DNA of 64,000 bases from Rhizobium leguminosarum (GTDB lineage Bacteria; Pseudomonadota; Alphaproteobacteria; Rhizobiales; Rhizobiaceae), in NCBI RefSeq assembly GCF_001679785.1, contig NZ_CP016286.1, forward strand, positions 3,652,001-3,716,000. Direction: 5' to 3'. The position numbers and the translations under genes were made by a program. Within the stretch, counting starts at the first letter, position 1, and each line of letters begins with the position of its first letter. The notes beneath the pieces were generated by a model. It made no database searches, had not been told where the DNA came from, and saw only the letters and a list, made by a program, of their open reading frames with translations. Below, in pieces: positions 18,918 through 27,592 of the stretch.

Positions 18918-20198
18918 ATGGAACTCTGGATCCTGTTCGGTGTTTTCACCACCTTGATGCTGATAGGCACGCCGATCGCCTTCTGCCTCGGCGTCGCGAG
19001 CTTCGCCACGGTGCTCTACATGGGCCTGCCGCCACTGGTCATCTTCCAGCGGCTGAATTCGGGGATGAGCGTATTTTCGCTCCTCGCCATTCCCTTCTTC
19101 ATCTACGCCGGCGACCTGATGGTGCGCGGCGGCATCGCCAGCCGCATCGTCGCTTTCGCCGCATCCCTGGTCGGCCACGTGCGCGGCGGCCTCGGCCAGG
19201 TCAACATCGTCACCGCCACACTGTTCGGCGGCATCTCCGGTTCGGCGGTGGCAGAAGCCGCAGCCGTCGGCGGCCTGATGATCCCGCAGATGAAGCAGCG
19301 CGGCTATGGCGCCGATTATGCGGTGAACGTCACTTCAATGGCAGCGCTGATCGCGCTGCTCCTGCCGCCCTCCCACAACATGATCATCTATTCGATCTCC
19401 GCCGGCGGCAAGATCTCGATCGCCGACCTGTTCACCGCCGGCGTGTTGCCCGGACTTTTGCTCGCGGTTGCGCTCATGGTGACCGCCTACATCGTCGCAC
19501 GCTCGCGCGGCTATCCGACGGAGCCCTTTCCCGGCTTTGTCATGGTGGCAAATTTGTTCGCTGTCGCACTCCCCGGGCTGCTGCTGATCGCCATCATCTT
19601 CGGCGGGGTGAGGTCCGGCGTCTTCACGGCGACGGAAAGCTCTTGCATCGCAGTGCTCTACGCGCTGCTGGTAACCCTCCTGGTCTACCGGCAGATGAGC
19701 TGGAGAGACTTCGTTCACGCCACGCAGGGCGCCGTGCGCACGACGGCAATGGTGCTTTTGATTATCGGCACAGCCGCCGCCTTCTCGTGGTTGATGGCCT
19801 TCCTCAAGGTGCCTGCCTCGCTGGTGATCTGGATGAAGAGCGTCGCCGACGATCCGCTGACGGTGCTGCTCCTGCTCAATGTCCTCATGCTTGTGCTCGG
19901 CACTTTTATGGACATGGGGCCGACCATCATTATCTGCACGCCGATCTTCCTGCCGGTTGCACAGGCTTACGGCGTCGACCCGGTGCATTTCGGCGTGATC
20001 ATGATCCTGAATTTCGGCATCGGGCTGAACACGCCTCCAGTCGGTGCGGTGCAATTCGTGGCTTGTGCAGTCGGCAAGATCTCGGTCTGGGAGGCCATGC
20101 GCTCGATCTGGCCGTTCTACGGTGCGGGCATCGTGGTGCTCGGGCTGGTCACTTACATCCCGGCGATCTCGCTGTGGCTGCCGAGCGTGTTCAAATAG
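18918..20198 (+). CDS. TRAP transporter large permease DctM
   Basis: 426 residues with about 11-12 membrane segments. Typical DctM motifs: FFIYAGDLMVRGGIASRIVAFA, GGISGSAVAEAAAVGGLMIPQMKQRGY, and GTFMDMGPTIIICTPIFLPVAQAYGVDPVHFGVIMILNFGIGLNTPPVG. It forms the Na+-coupled transport channel with DctQ. It ends nine bases before the regulator gene, so transport and regulation are co-expressed. Confidence 0.95.
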   Translation: MELWILFGVFTTLMLIGTPIAFCLGVASFATVLYMGLPPLVIFQRLNSGMSVFSLLAIPFFIYAGDLMVRGGIASRIVAFAASLVGHVRGGLGQVNIVTATLFGGISGSAVAEAAAVGGLMIPQMKQRGYGADYAVNVTSMAALIALLLPPSHNMIIYSISAGGKISIADLFTAGVLPGLLLAVALMVTAYIVARSRGYPTEPFPGFVMVANLFAVALPGLLLIAIIFGGVRSGVFTATESSCIAVLYALLVTLLVYRQMSWRDFVHATQGAVRTTAMVLLIIGTAAAFSWLMAFLKVPASLVIWMKSVADDPLTVLLLLNVLMLVLGTFMDMGPTIIICTPIFLPVAQAYGVDPVHFGVIMILNFGIGLNTPPVGAVQFVACAVGKISVWEAMRSIWPFYGAGIVVLGLVTYIPAISLWLPSVFK

Positions 20199-20207
20199 GA
20201 GTGCGAC

Positions 20208-20981
20208 ATGGCGACCGACACAGCCGCAGATTTCAGGGTCGAGCGAAGGCCGAAACTCTCTGAAGGCGTCGTTTCAGCCATCCGCGCTCAGGTCGTGTCC
20301 GGAGTGTACGCGCCCGGCCAAAAGCTGCCGACGGAGACCCGGATGGGCGAACTTTTCGGCGTCAGCCGCACCGTTGTCCGTGAGGCGATTGCAACCCTTG
20401 CCGCCGACGGCCTCGTCGAGGCGCGGCAAGGCGCCGGCGTCTTCGTCAAGAACCATCCGACGATAGCCTTCGGTTCGATCAGCGCCGATGTCGGCAACAA
20501 AGTTTCCCATGCGCTCAACATTATCGAGGTGCGCATGGGACTGGAAATCGAGAGCGCAGGGCTTGCGGCGCTACGGCGCAATGCGGCTCAGGAAGCGCAG
20601 ATTCAGGAAGCATTCTTCGAATTCGACCGGCTGCTCAAGCGCGGCGAAGCAACCGGCAAGAGCGACTTCGCTTTCCACCGAGAAATCGCGGCTGCCACCA
20701 ATAATTCATATTATGTCGAAGTTCTTGATGCGCTTGGCATGCGGGCCATCCCCTGCGACGTTGCCTCGCCTTGGGGTACAGACAGCACGCTGTCGCGTGA
20801 GTATCAGGAAGGCCTGCAGCGCGAGCATTTGGCGATTTTGAAGGCGATTTCTGCCGGTGACGCGGAAGCCGCCCGCGCCGCCATGCGCGCCCATCTGGCG
20901 GCAAGCCAGGAGCGCTATCGCACCCTTCTCAGCGGCCAGCAGGCCAAGTGGATGTCAAGCATTCTGAAACGCAAGACCTGA
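20208..20981 (+). CDS. GntR-family regulator with FCD domain
   Basis: 257 residues. An N-terminal winged helix (about residues 17-82) contains GQKLPTETRMGELFGVSRTVVREAIATLAADGLVEARQGAGVFV. The C-terminal all-helical FCD ligand domain has metal or acid-binding histidines in FHREIAAATNN and REHLAILKAISAGDAEAARAAMRAHL. Being the last gene of the TRAP operon, it most likely senses the imported acid and represses this operon. Its operator is not certain. Confidence 0.92.
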   Translation: MATDTAADFRVERRPKLSEGVVSAIRAQVVSGVYAPGQKLPTETRMGELFGVSRTVVREAIATLAADGLVEARQGAGVFVKNHPTIAFGSISADVGNKVSHALNIIEVRMGLEIESAGLAALRRNAAQEAQIQEAFFEFDRLLKRGEATGKSDFAFHREIAAATNNSYYVEVLDALGMRAIPCDVASPWGTDSTLSREYQEGLQREHLAILKAISAGDAEAARAAMRAHLAASQERYRTLLSGQQAKWMSSILKRKT

Positions 20982-21011
20982 AGAAGATCGCGTAAACAAC
21001 AAATCAACGGT

Positions 21012-22169
21012 TTAAATCCGCATGCCGGGAATGGCGAGCGGATTGTCCGACAGCGCCGCGCGATCGGGCATATCGATGCGCGGCTTGCCGAGGAAGGCGT
21101 CGAGGAGATCCTTCACGAAGGCTTCCGGCAGATCCCGGGTGATCAGCACCATGCGCGTGCGCCGGTCTTCCCCCGGCCAGGCGGCAAGCCGCACCGGCGG
21201 GTGGAAGATACTCTGCACGCCATGCAGCACCAGCGGCCGATCCGGCCGGTCGGAAACGGACACGATCGCCTTCATCCTCAGCAGCTTCTCGCCATGGGCC
21301 GAGCGCAGCAGATCGATGAACATCTCGAGCGCCATCGGATCGATCGGCTTCTCTTCGATGATCGAGAAAGAGCGAATCGAGGCATCGTGGCGGTTGACGT
21401 CGTGCGGGTCCTGATGCGCGTGACCATCATGATCATGACTGTGATGATGGTGACCGTGGTGATCACAATCATCATGGTGATGGTGATGCGCCTCGTGTGC
21501 ATCCTCGTCTTGCAGCCAGCGGCCGACATCGGCGACCTTCGTCGCCGGATCGTAGAGCCCGTTGGCCAGCACCGCGGCACTGCCCGCCTCGGCGCTGTCG
21601 GCATCCATCATCACGGCGCGCGGATTGAGCGCCCGCAGCCGCTTTTCCAGCCCGTCCGTTGCCCCGGTCATCGACTTTTTCGAGACGATCAGCCGGTCTG
21701 CGACCGCCGCCTGCTTGCGCGCTTCCTCGTGATTGTCGAGCGTCTGCAGCCCGTTCACCGCGTCGACGACGGTAACGACGCCGTCGAGTTCGAAATTCGT
21801 GGCGATGACGGGATTGCCCATGATCGCCTGCATGACCGGCGAAGGATCGGCAAGCCCGGTCGTTTCGATGACGACGCGCTTGACCGGTTTGACGCGGCCC
21901 GTCTGCACGGCGTCCATCAGGTTCGCCAGCGTATCGACAAGCTCGCCGCGCACGGTGCAGCAGAGGCAGCCGTCGGACAGCTCGATGATCGAATCGCCGG
22001 AACTTTCGACCAGAAGATGATCGATGCCGACATCGCCGAACTCGTTGATGATGACGGCCGCATCCTTCATGACAGGATCTTTGAGGATGCGGTTGAGCAG
22101 CGTCGATTTGCCGGCGCCGAGAAAGCCGGTCAGGATGGTGACCGGAATCCTGTCGTTGAGCGCGCTCAT
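21012..22169 (-). CDS. CobW/COG0523-family GTPase, putative zinc metallochaperone
   Basis: 385 residues. Walker A GFLGAGKS (15-22), the metal-binding CLCC (68-71) in DGCLCCTVRGEL, and Walker B-region ETTGLADPSP define the COG0523 GTPase. The middle has an extreme histidine-rich linker (about residues 230-265, roughly 18 His among Asp), typical of metal-buffering members. The C-terminal CobW_C domain carries RSAHGEKLLRMKAIVSV. It begins 18 bases after the DD-carboxypeptidase gene, so they may be co-transcribed. Zinc is the likely metal by family; cobalt is the older alternative. Confidence 0.9.
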   Translation of the reverse strand: MSALNDRIPVTILTGFLGAGKSTLLNRILKDPVMKDAAVIINEFGDVGIDHLLVESSGDSIIELSDGCLCCTVRGELVDTLANLMDAVQTGRVKPVKRVVIETTGLADPSPVMQAIMGNPVIATNFELDGVVTVVDAVNGLQTLDNHEEARKQAAVADRLIVSKKSMTGATDGLEKRLRALNPRAVMMDADSAEAGSAAVLANGLYDPATKVADVGRWLQDEDAHEAHHHHHDDCDHHGHHHHSHDHDGHAHQDPHDVNRHDASIRSFSIIEEKPIDPMALEMFIDLLRSAHGEKLLRMKAIVSVSDRPDRPLVLHGVQSIFHPPVRLAAWPGEDRRTRMVLITRDLPEAFVKDLLDAFLGKPRIDMPDRAALSDNPLAIPGMRI

Positions 22170-22187
22170 GTTATTTTACCTTAAAGC

Positions 22188-23321
22188 TTAAAAGGATGTC
22201 GGGCGCGGCATCGGCACCGGCACGTTGGCGATCGCGCCTGCCGTATCGCCGCGCGCCATTTTTTCGGGCTGCGCGGCCGGCTGCGGATCCTGGCCCGGAA
22301 TGAGGCCTGCAAAGACGAATTGCGGATCGTGGTCCATCGGCTGGATATAGGGTGACTGCACCTTCATGCGGCCGACTTCGTCGCGCGTTTCGCTGCGCAC
22401 CTTGGCGCCCTTGGCGCTGCAGATATCGGCGCTGATGTCGGTCACCTGGTCCTGCCCCGACCCATAGGGTCTCAGCGAACCTAATGTGTCGTTGCTGGCA
22501 GGTTGGGTGGTGAAACCCTTCTGCAAAAGATTTGCCGTCGCATCGGCGCGGGCTGCAAGGCTGTCGGTGCCGAGCACGACGGAGACCAGCGTGCGGCCGT
22601 TGCGCGTCGCTGACCCGATCTGGTTGAAGCCCGAAGCGCAGATGAAGCCGGTCTTCATGCCGTCTGCACCGGCGAAACGGCCGATCAGCATGTTGAGGCT
22701 CGGCACGTTCTGCTGGCCGGTGGTAAAGCCCTCCAGTGCGAAATAACCGGCATATTGCGGAAAATCGCGGCGCAGCGCCACCGTCAGCACCGCAAGGTCG
22801 CGTGCCGTCGTATACTGGCCCTTGCCGGGGAGACCGTTCGGATTGACGAAGTGCGAATCCGTCATGCCGAGCTTCAACGCCTCGCCGTTCATCCGCGTCA
22901 CGAAGCCTTCCTGCGTGCCGCCGATGGCTTCGGCGACCGCGACCGTCACATCGTTGGCGGACTTCACCAGCAGGATCTTCAATGCGCTGTCGAGCGTGAG
23001 TTTCTGGCCCGGCTTGAAATACATCTTGGCGGCCGGCTGCGCGGCGGCGCGTTTGCTGATGACGATGGGCGTATCGAGGCTGATCTGACCGGCGCGGATC
23101 GCGTCGAACACGGTATAGACGGTCATCAGTTTGGTCAGCGAGGCCGGATACCATTTGCGGAAGGCTTCTTCATGCTCGAGCACACGGCCGGTCTGCACAT
23201 CGACGAGAATGTGCGGATTGGCCTGGGCGAGCGGAACCGAGGCCAGGAAAACGGCAGTCGCCGCTGATACGAAAGAAAGCGGCCGCAAGGCAGCAAACAA
23301 ACGGAAGTGGCTCGTCGACAC
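22188..23321 (-). CDS. D-alanyl-D-alanine carboxypeptidase (penicillin-binding protein, S11)
   Basis: 377 residues with a signal peptide (cleavage after AQA near residue 34). The three active-site motifs are in place: SLTK (61-64, nucleophile Ser61), SAN (121-123) and KTG (223-225). The C-terminus is a Pro/Ala-rich region ending in PVPMPRPTSF without an obvious amphipathic anchor. It trims the terminal D-Ala from peptidoglycan stem peptides in the periplasm. A short intergenic region separates it from the divergent M20 gene. Confidence 0.94.
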   Translation of the reverse strand: MSTSHFRLFAALRPLSFVSAATAVFLASVPLAQANPHILVDVQTGRVLEHEEAFRKWYPASLTKLMTVYTVFDAIRAGQISLDTPIVISKRAAAQPAAKMYFKPGQKLTLDSALKILLVKSANDVTVAVAEAIGGTQEGFVTRMNGEALKLGMTDSHFVNPNGLPGKGQYTTARDLAVLTVALRRDFPQYAGYFALEGFTTGQQNVPSLNMLIGRFAGADGMKTGFICASGFNQIGSATRNGRTLVSVVLGTDSLAARADATANLLQKGFTTQPASNDTLGSLRPYGSGQDQVTDISADICSAKGAKVRSETRDEVGRMKVQSPYIQPMDHDPQFVFAGLIPGQDPQPAAQPEKMARGDTAGAIANVPVPMPRPTSF

Positions 23322-23478
23322 GGTTCGTCCTTCGGATATCAGGAAAATCTCGAAATCTTCCCCTATTTAGCCTATATGGCTATGACATGGCAAAGGTCAT
23401 TGACTAAGTAATTTCCACAGCCTCACACCCTTGTGATGCGATGAAAGATTGTCGAGATTTCATAACAGGAACGCCGAT

Positions 23479-24642
23479 ATGCCGATTTTGAACAGAGCCG
23501 CGGAGTTGCAGGACGAGGTCGCCGAATGGCGCCGCCACATCCACGCCCGGCCGGAACTCCTCTTCGCGGTGGAAAATACGGCTGCCTTCGTCGCCGAAAA
23601 GCTCAAGGAATTCGGCGTCGACGAGATCGTCACCGGCATCGGCCGCACCGGTGTCGTCGGCCTGATCAAGGGCAAGGGCGAAGGCCGCCGCACGGTCGGC
23701 CTGCGCGCCGACATGGACGCCCTGCCGCTCACCGAAATCACCGGCAAGCCCTGGGCTTCGAAGACGCCGGGCAAGATGCATGCCTGCGGCCATGACGGCC
23801 ACACCGCCATGCTGCTCGGTGCTGCGAAATACCTGGCCGAGACCCGCAACTTCAACGGCAATGTCGCCGTCATCTTCCAGCCCGCAGAAGAAGGCGGCGG
23901 CGGCGGCAATCTGATGGTCAAGGACGGCATGATGGAGCGCTTCGATATCGAAGAGGTCTACGGCATGCACAATCTGCCGGGCCTGCCGGTCGGCCAGTTC
24001 GCCACCCGCAAGGGCGCCATCATGGCGGCGACCGACGAATTCACCGTCACCATCAAGGGCCGCGGCGGCCACGCCGCCCAGCCGCATAAGACGATCGACC
24101 CGATCGCCATTGGCGCCCAGATCATCGCCAATCTGCAGATGATCGCCTCGCGCACCGCCGATCCGCTGCGCTCGGTCGTCGTCTCGGTGACCAAGTTCAA
24201 TGCCGGTTTCGCCCATAACGTCATTCCGAACGATGCGACCTTCGCCGGCACGGTCCGCACCCTCGACCCCGAGGTTCGCACGCTCGCCGAAACGCGGTTC
24301 CGGCAGATCATCGAGGGTCTGGTCGCGGCCCACGGCGCCGAGGCCGAAATCAGCTTCCATCGCAACTATCCCGTCACCGTCAACCACCCCGATGAGACCG
24401 AGCATGCGGTCGCCACCGCCAGCGCCATCGCCGGCGAGGCGAACGTCAACGCCGAGATCGATCCGATGATGGGTGGCGAGGATTTCTCCTACATGCTGAA
24501 CGCCCGGCCCGGCGCCTTCATCTTCATCGGCAACGGCGACAGCGCCGGCCTCCACAACCCGGCCTACGACTTCAACGACGAAGCCATCACCCACGGCATC
24601 TCCTATTGGGTCTGCCTCGCCGAACAGCGCCTCGGCCTCTGA
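23479..24642 (+). CDS. M20-family amidohydrolase (hippurate hydrolase / aminoacylase type)
   Basis: 387 residues. Metal-site motifs: GLRADMDALPL, MHACGHDGHTAMLLG, IFQPAEEGGGGG and MGGEDFSYML, with the lid domain between (GRGGHAAQPHKTIDPIAIGAQII). These hydrolyse N-acyl amino acids or related amides with two metal ions. I chose the ATG at 23479, preceded by AGGA, over one ten codons earlier because family members begin MPILN-like. A clear terminator follows at 24651-24677. Confidence 0.92.
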   Translation: MPILNRAAELQDEVAEWRRHIHARPELLFAVENTAAFVAEKLKEFGVDEIVTGIGRTGVVGLIKGKGEGRRTVGLRADMDALPLTEITGKPWASKTPGKMHACGHDGHTAMLLGAAKYLAETRNFNGNVAVIFQPAEEGGGGGNLMVKDGMMERFDIEEVYGMHNLPGLPVGQFATRKGAIMAATDEFTVTIKGRGGHAAQPHKTIDPIAIGAQIIANLQMIASRTADPLRSVVVSVTKFNAGFAHNVIPNDATFAGTVRTLDPEVRTLAETRFRQIIEGLVAAHGAEAEISFHRNYPVTVNHPDETEHAVATASAIAGEANVNAEIDPMMGGEDFSYMLNARPGAFIFIGNGDSAGLHNPAYDFNDEAITHGISYWVCLAEQRLGL

Positions 24643-24650
24643 CAACAATT

Positions 24651-24677
24651 AAGGCTTGGCTTCCCGCCAAGCCTTTT
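24651..24677 (+). terminator. Rho-independent terminator after the M20 gene
   Basis: AAGGCTTGGC (24651-24660) and GCCAAGCCTT (24666-24675) form a ten-base-pair stem with a five-base loop, followed by TT. Confidence 0.85.
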
Positions 24678-24696
24678 GTATGCATGGCGTGCAAGT

Positions 24697-24773
24697 GGTC
24701 CCGTAGCTCAGCAGGATAGAGCACCAGATTCCTAATCTGGGGGTCGCGCGTTCGAATCGCGCCGGGATCACCA
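24697..24773 (+). tRNA. tRNA-Arg (anticodon CCU)
   Basis: A 77-base cloverleaf. Acceptor GGTCCCG pairs with CGGGATC (24763-24769, one G-T pair), the discriminator is A and CCA is encoded (24771-24773). The anticodon stem CCAGA/TCTGG (24724-24728, 24736-24740) holds the loop TTCCTAA with anticodon CCT at 24731-24733, which reads AGG. The T arm contains GTTCGAATC. tRNA 3' ends are common integration sites, and an accessory-looking segment begins directly after this one. Confidence 0.96.
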
Positions 24774-24930
24774 ATATTTTTAATTACTTAATTGCGTGCC
24801 TCCGTGTTGCATTGGGATTCCCTGCATGTCCCGGTGCTCCCCTGAGGACACGGCCAATCCGTGCAACATTCCATGCATCATGTTGCGACTCAGCTGTGCC
24901 TCTGTCAGCTTCCTTTTGCTGGAGGCACAC

Positions 24931-25743
24931 ATGGAAAATGCTCTGAATGATTTTCGCGAACTGCTAGCGGTCGAGACTGCGAAGATAGACCGAGCCATCG
25001 CGGAGGCGCACCGTGCATCGATCTCATTCCTTGCGGCAAGAGGAAACCTAAATAGCTCTGGCGGAATGATCAAGGTTACTCGAGATGCCGCAGGCACCAT
25101 CCCAATGCATTGCCAAACGGCCTTCACTCTGCTTTTGAGAACGCTATCAGCTCACGGGGTCAAGGTCGATCAAAGCAACAAGGACGCCGTAACAGCGATA
25201 CTCCGAGCATGGACCGAAGAGCGTTTGCTGCAGCTGAAGCGTGTCGTCAGTATAACGGCACCAATGCGCGCGAATTCTGCTCAAAGCGAGAGTTTCCTCA
25301 AAGAGATCGATGAGGCGGGCGATCTCGAAATTCGACGGATCGCTGGCGAAATTTCATTGATCGCCGCCTCTCAAGGCCGAGAGAAGCCAGATCAACAAAG
25401 TTATAACATGGTTTTCAATGGCCAGGTCGGCGTTGTGCAAACTGGTGCTGGTAGCTTTGGCATCGCGAATCAGCACATTGATCAAGGTGCGTCGGAAGCC
25501 CTCACTGCAGCCCTCTCAAAGATCCATGCTCTGGCAACGCAGGACGATAGCCCGCAGCGCAACGATGTGTTGGAGCTTGTGGCGGACGCTCAGTCGGAAT
25601 TGGCGAAAGAGAAGCCGAACCCTTTCAAACTAAGATCGCTGGTTTCTGGCTTGGGGGATGCTCTCAGCATGATGCCTAAGCTGAAAGAGGGGTACGAAGT
25701 GTTGAAGTGGGCCGGCACGTTGGTGGGCGTGAGTTTGCCTTGA
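24931..25743 (+). CDS. Hypothetical protein, accessory segment beside tRNA-Arg
   Basis: 270 residues if it begins at the ATG at 24931, which has GGAGG six bases before it. I do not recognise the family. It has a helical N-terminal region (about 1-165, with LRAWTEERLLQLKRV), a glycine-rich linker NGQVGVVQTGAGSFGI (about 188-203), and a helical C-terminus ending in YEVLKWAGTLVGVSLP that could touch membrane. A linker of this valine/glycine style followed by a short hydrophobic end is seen in proteins of bacterial conflict islands, but that is only resemblance. Base composition is lower in GC than the flanks, suggesting transfer. Confidence 0.7.
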   Translation: MENALNDFRELLAVETAKIDRAIAEAHRASISFLAARGNLNSSGGMIKVTRDAAGTIPMHCQTAFTLLLRTLSAHGVKVDQSNKDAVTAILRAWTEERLLQLKRVVSITAPMRANSAQSESFLKEIDEAGDLEIRRIAGEISLIAASQGREKPDQQSYNMVFNGQVGVVQTGAGSFGIANQHIDQGASEALTAALSKIHALATQDDSPQRNDVLELVADAQSELAKEKPNPFKLRSLVSGLGDALSMMPKLKEGYEVLKWAGTLVGVSLP

Positions 25744-25840
25744 GATTTCCAAATGCCTGTAAGTGATGACCAGCGAGGATGAAGAGCGCGGTACTTGATA
25801 TGCGCGCTCCTCTCCTTCGATCATGTCGTCAGGCGGCAGG

Positions 25841-25924
25841 TCACGGCCAGAACATCCATATCATCGCGAGTACAACGCAGACGCAAATGACCAGCAGCGT
25901 GCCGCGCTCGATCTTCCCGCTCAT
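25841..25924 (-). CDS. 27-residue single-pass membrane peptide
   Basis: A tiny ORF on the minus strand beginning MSGKIERGTL with a single hydrophobic span ending in MIWMFWP. It lies 39 bases after the DUF3307 gene on the same strand. Small hydrophobic peptides of this size occur in phage lysis regions, but it is too short for a confident call. A chance ORF is the alternative. Confidence 0.35.
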   Translation of the reverse strand: MSGKIERGTLLVICVCVVLAMIWMFWP

Positions 25925-25961
25925 AACCGCCACCATCCTGGTAGAGATGCCAGACCGAACG

Positions 25962-26291
25962 TTAGCGCCACCAGAGCGAGATAGACGCACCATGCGAGAG
26001 CGTTGCGAACAAGATGAGGTAGGCGAGCCAGATGGCCTTGCAGGTGATGTCTAAGGCCTGGTCTTGGGCGAAAGTCGTCTTCCCCCTCACCTTCGCCTCG
26101 TCGATCGTCGTGTGTGCCAGCCATTCGAGAAGACCTAGCCACATGTTACCCGTGACCACTGCGACGCCGGCGCCTTGAATGCCGGAGTGAGCGATCAGGT
26201 GATAAACGCGCAGCGGGCCTGATTGTTTGGCGTCGGAGAGGAACTGGCCCTGCAGGGGATAATCGAGAAGCCAATGGACGGCGAGGAGCAT
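25962..26291 (-). CDS. DUF3307 family membrane protein, phage type
   Basis: 109 residues. The family pattern is visible: LLAVHWLLDYPLQGQFLSDAKQSG, then YHLIAHSGIQGAGVAVVTGNMWLGLLEWLAHTTIDEAK, and DQALDITCKAIWLAYL. Three or four membrane segments are predicted. DUF3307 proteins are found mostly in phages and prophages of proteobacteria and have no known function. The HWLLDYPLQ motif is diagnostic. This supports a mobile origin for the segment. Confidence 0.8.
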   Translation of the reverse strand: MLLAVHWLLDYPLQGQFLSDAKQSGPLRVYHLIAHSGIQGAGVAVVTGNMWLGLLEWLAHTTIDEAKVRGKTTFAQDQALDITCKAIWLAYLILFATLSHGASISLWWR

Positions 26292-26361
26292 TAGCGTGGT
26301 TGGCCGCAGCGTTCTTGCCGGTCATGAGCCGTCGCTTTGGCCAGCCTGTGCTGAATTGCGA

Positions 26362-26589
26362 CTAGTATGTGATCATGTCCGAGTAGTCGACGTAGATCTC
26401 TCCGATCTGGTTGCCGTTCTCGTCGTTGATCTCTTCAAATCCGTCCTGGAAGTCATCCTTTTCAAGCCGGTCAGCCACGGATCGGAGCAGAGCAGCCGCC
26501 TGCTTGTTCACCAAGGCCTGCATTGGGCCGGTCAAGTTCAGTTCGATATCGAGCTTAAGAACCGTTACCGCCTCTTCGTTGTCGTTCAT
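26362..26589 (-). CDS. Small acidic hypothetical protein
   Basis: 75 residues starting MNDNEEAVTVLKLDIELNL and ending GEIYVDYSDMITY, with about 18 acidic residues and no cysteine. It precedes the DUF3307 gene by 70 bases on the same strand. I do not recognise it; its setting suggests a phage-derived gene. The sensible amphipathic composition and the ATG support coding. Confidence 0.6.
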   Translation of the reverse strand: MNDNEEAVTVLKLDIELNLTGPMQALVNKQAAALLRSVADRLEKDDFQDGFEEINDENGNQIGEIYVDYSDMITY

Positions 26590-26925
26590 TAGATGCCCTC
26601 TGTTCGCTCTTCGGGAGCATATAAGAGGCGCAACCGCGTGAGGACAAGCGAGGCGAGATGGAAAACCCCGCCGACCGGTTAAGGTGACGGGTTGTAGTTG
26701 GTTGCGGAGGGACGATTTGAACCTTAGGCCTCTTGGCTACGAGCCAAGCGAACTACCGGGCTGCTCTACTCCGACTTCAATTGCTGCCCTCGCCATCTCC
26801 TGGTGACGATCGGTTCCCTGAGGGGATCGATGACCCCCGCCGAAGTTTGGCGGGGTCATTTCAGCGCAAAGCTTGGCTGATATCATTACGTTCCGGGGCC
26901 AGTACCACGTTCGCCACCGATTGGT
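26590..26925. other. Intergenic stretch of the accessory segment
   Basis: About 336 bases without a protein gene. It holds the decayed tRNA at 26699-26775 and a short inverted pair around CCCCGCC/GGCGGGG at about 26835-26855, which could be a terminator for the leftward DUF2937 gene. Confidence 0.5.
26699..26775 (-). pseudogene. Degenerate initiator-like tRNA with CGU anticodon
   Basis: On the minus strand a 77-base tRNA-like sequence can be folded. The D arm (GAGC/GTTC) and the anticodon stem (CTTGG/CCAAG, loop CTCGTAG) are intact, and it ends in GCAACCA. The backbone closely follows bacterial initiator tRNA, including AGCCCGGTAG and GGTTCAAAT and a 1-72 mismatch. The anticodon would be CGT instead of CAT. 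The T stem has three mismatches of five, and the second acceptor pair is also broken, so it is probably not functional. Confidence 0.6.
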
Positions 26926-27444
26926 TCACCGCACCTGACGATGGACTCGCCGCGTCCTCGTGACCCGCCGCGCACCCAATCCCAGCAGCGCCGCCACGAC
27001 CCAGCCACTGACAAAACCAATCGCGCCCCAGACAAGACCCGCAAAACTGACGGGCACGCCGGGCACGAAGTCGCGCCAGGTATTGGCGAAAACGACGTCA
27101 TCCGCATTCCGTAGCAGCACGAACGGCTTGGCCACGGGGGCGGCGGTGCTGAAGTGGAGTTGCTGCGACAGCAGCGTTTCGTAACGCGAGATCGTACTCT
27201 GCATCGAGACGCCGCGGTCACGCAGGAAATCGTCGGATGATTGCGCATAGGTGTTCAGCGCCTGCTGGCGATCGAGATGGTGCTCGGCGGCTTGGCGGTT
27301 GAAATCCTCGACGATAACGCGCAATTCGTCGATCGCGCCTCCGATCCGCTGGCGGTATTGCTGCGCAAATTCCGGTGCCTGCGAAAACACCGCGCCGCCG
27401 GCAAGCCCGGCGACGATGGTGATGATCCTTGCAATCGGTCCCAT
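26926..27444 (-). CDS. DUF2937 family membrane protein
   Basis: 172 residues. An N-terminal hydrophobic segment (MGPIARIITIVAGLAGGAVFSQ) leads into PEFAQQYRQRIGGAIDELRVIVEDFNRQA, the DUF2937 signature. A second membrane segment sits near the C-terminus (FAGLVWGAIGFVSGWVVAALLGLG). The loop between them should be periplasmic. The function is unknown. It ends the accessory segment or belongs to the flank; DUF2937 is usually chromosomal. Confidence 0.82.
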   Translation of the reverse strand: MGPIARIITIVAGLAGGAVFSQAPEFAQQYRQRIGGAIDELRVIVEDFNRQAAEHHLDRQQALNTYAQSSDDFLRDRGVSMQSTISRYETLLSQQLHFSTAAPVAKPFVLLRNADDVVFANTWRDFVPGVPVSFAGLVWGAIGFVSGWVVAALLGLGARRVTRTRRVHRQVR

Positions 27445-27592
27445 GATCGATGCCTCCGGCTATCCCCTTGCGCTAACGATCCGGCGCACCAAAGGTTTCT
27501 GCCTTCGACATAATCGATAAGCCTATGTGATTGAACCGACGGCTTCCGGCGAGTTGATGCCGTGACCAACTCAGAAAATAGAGGCGCTCGTC

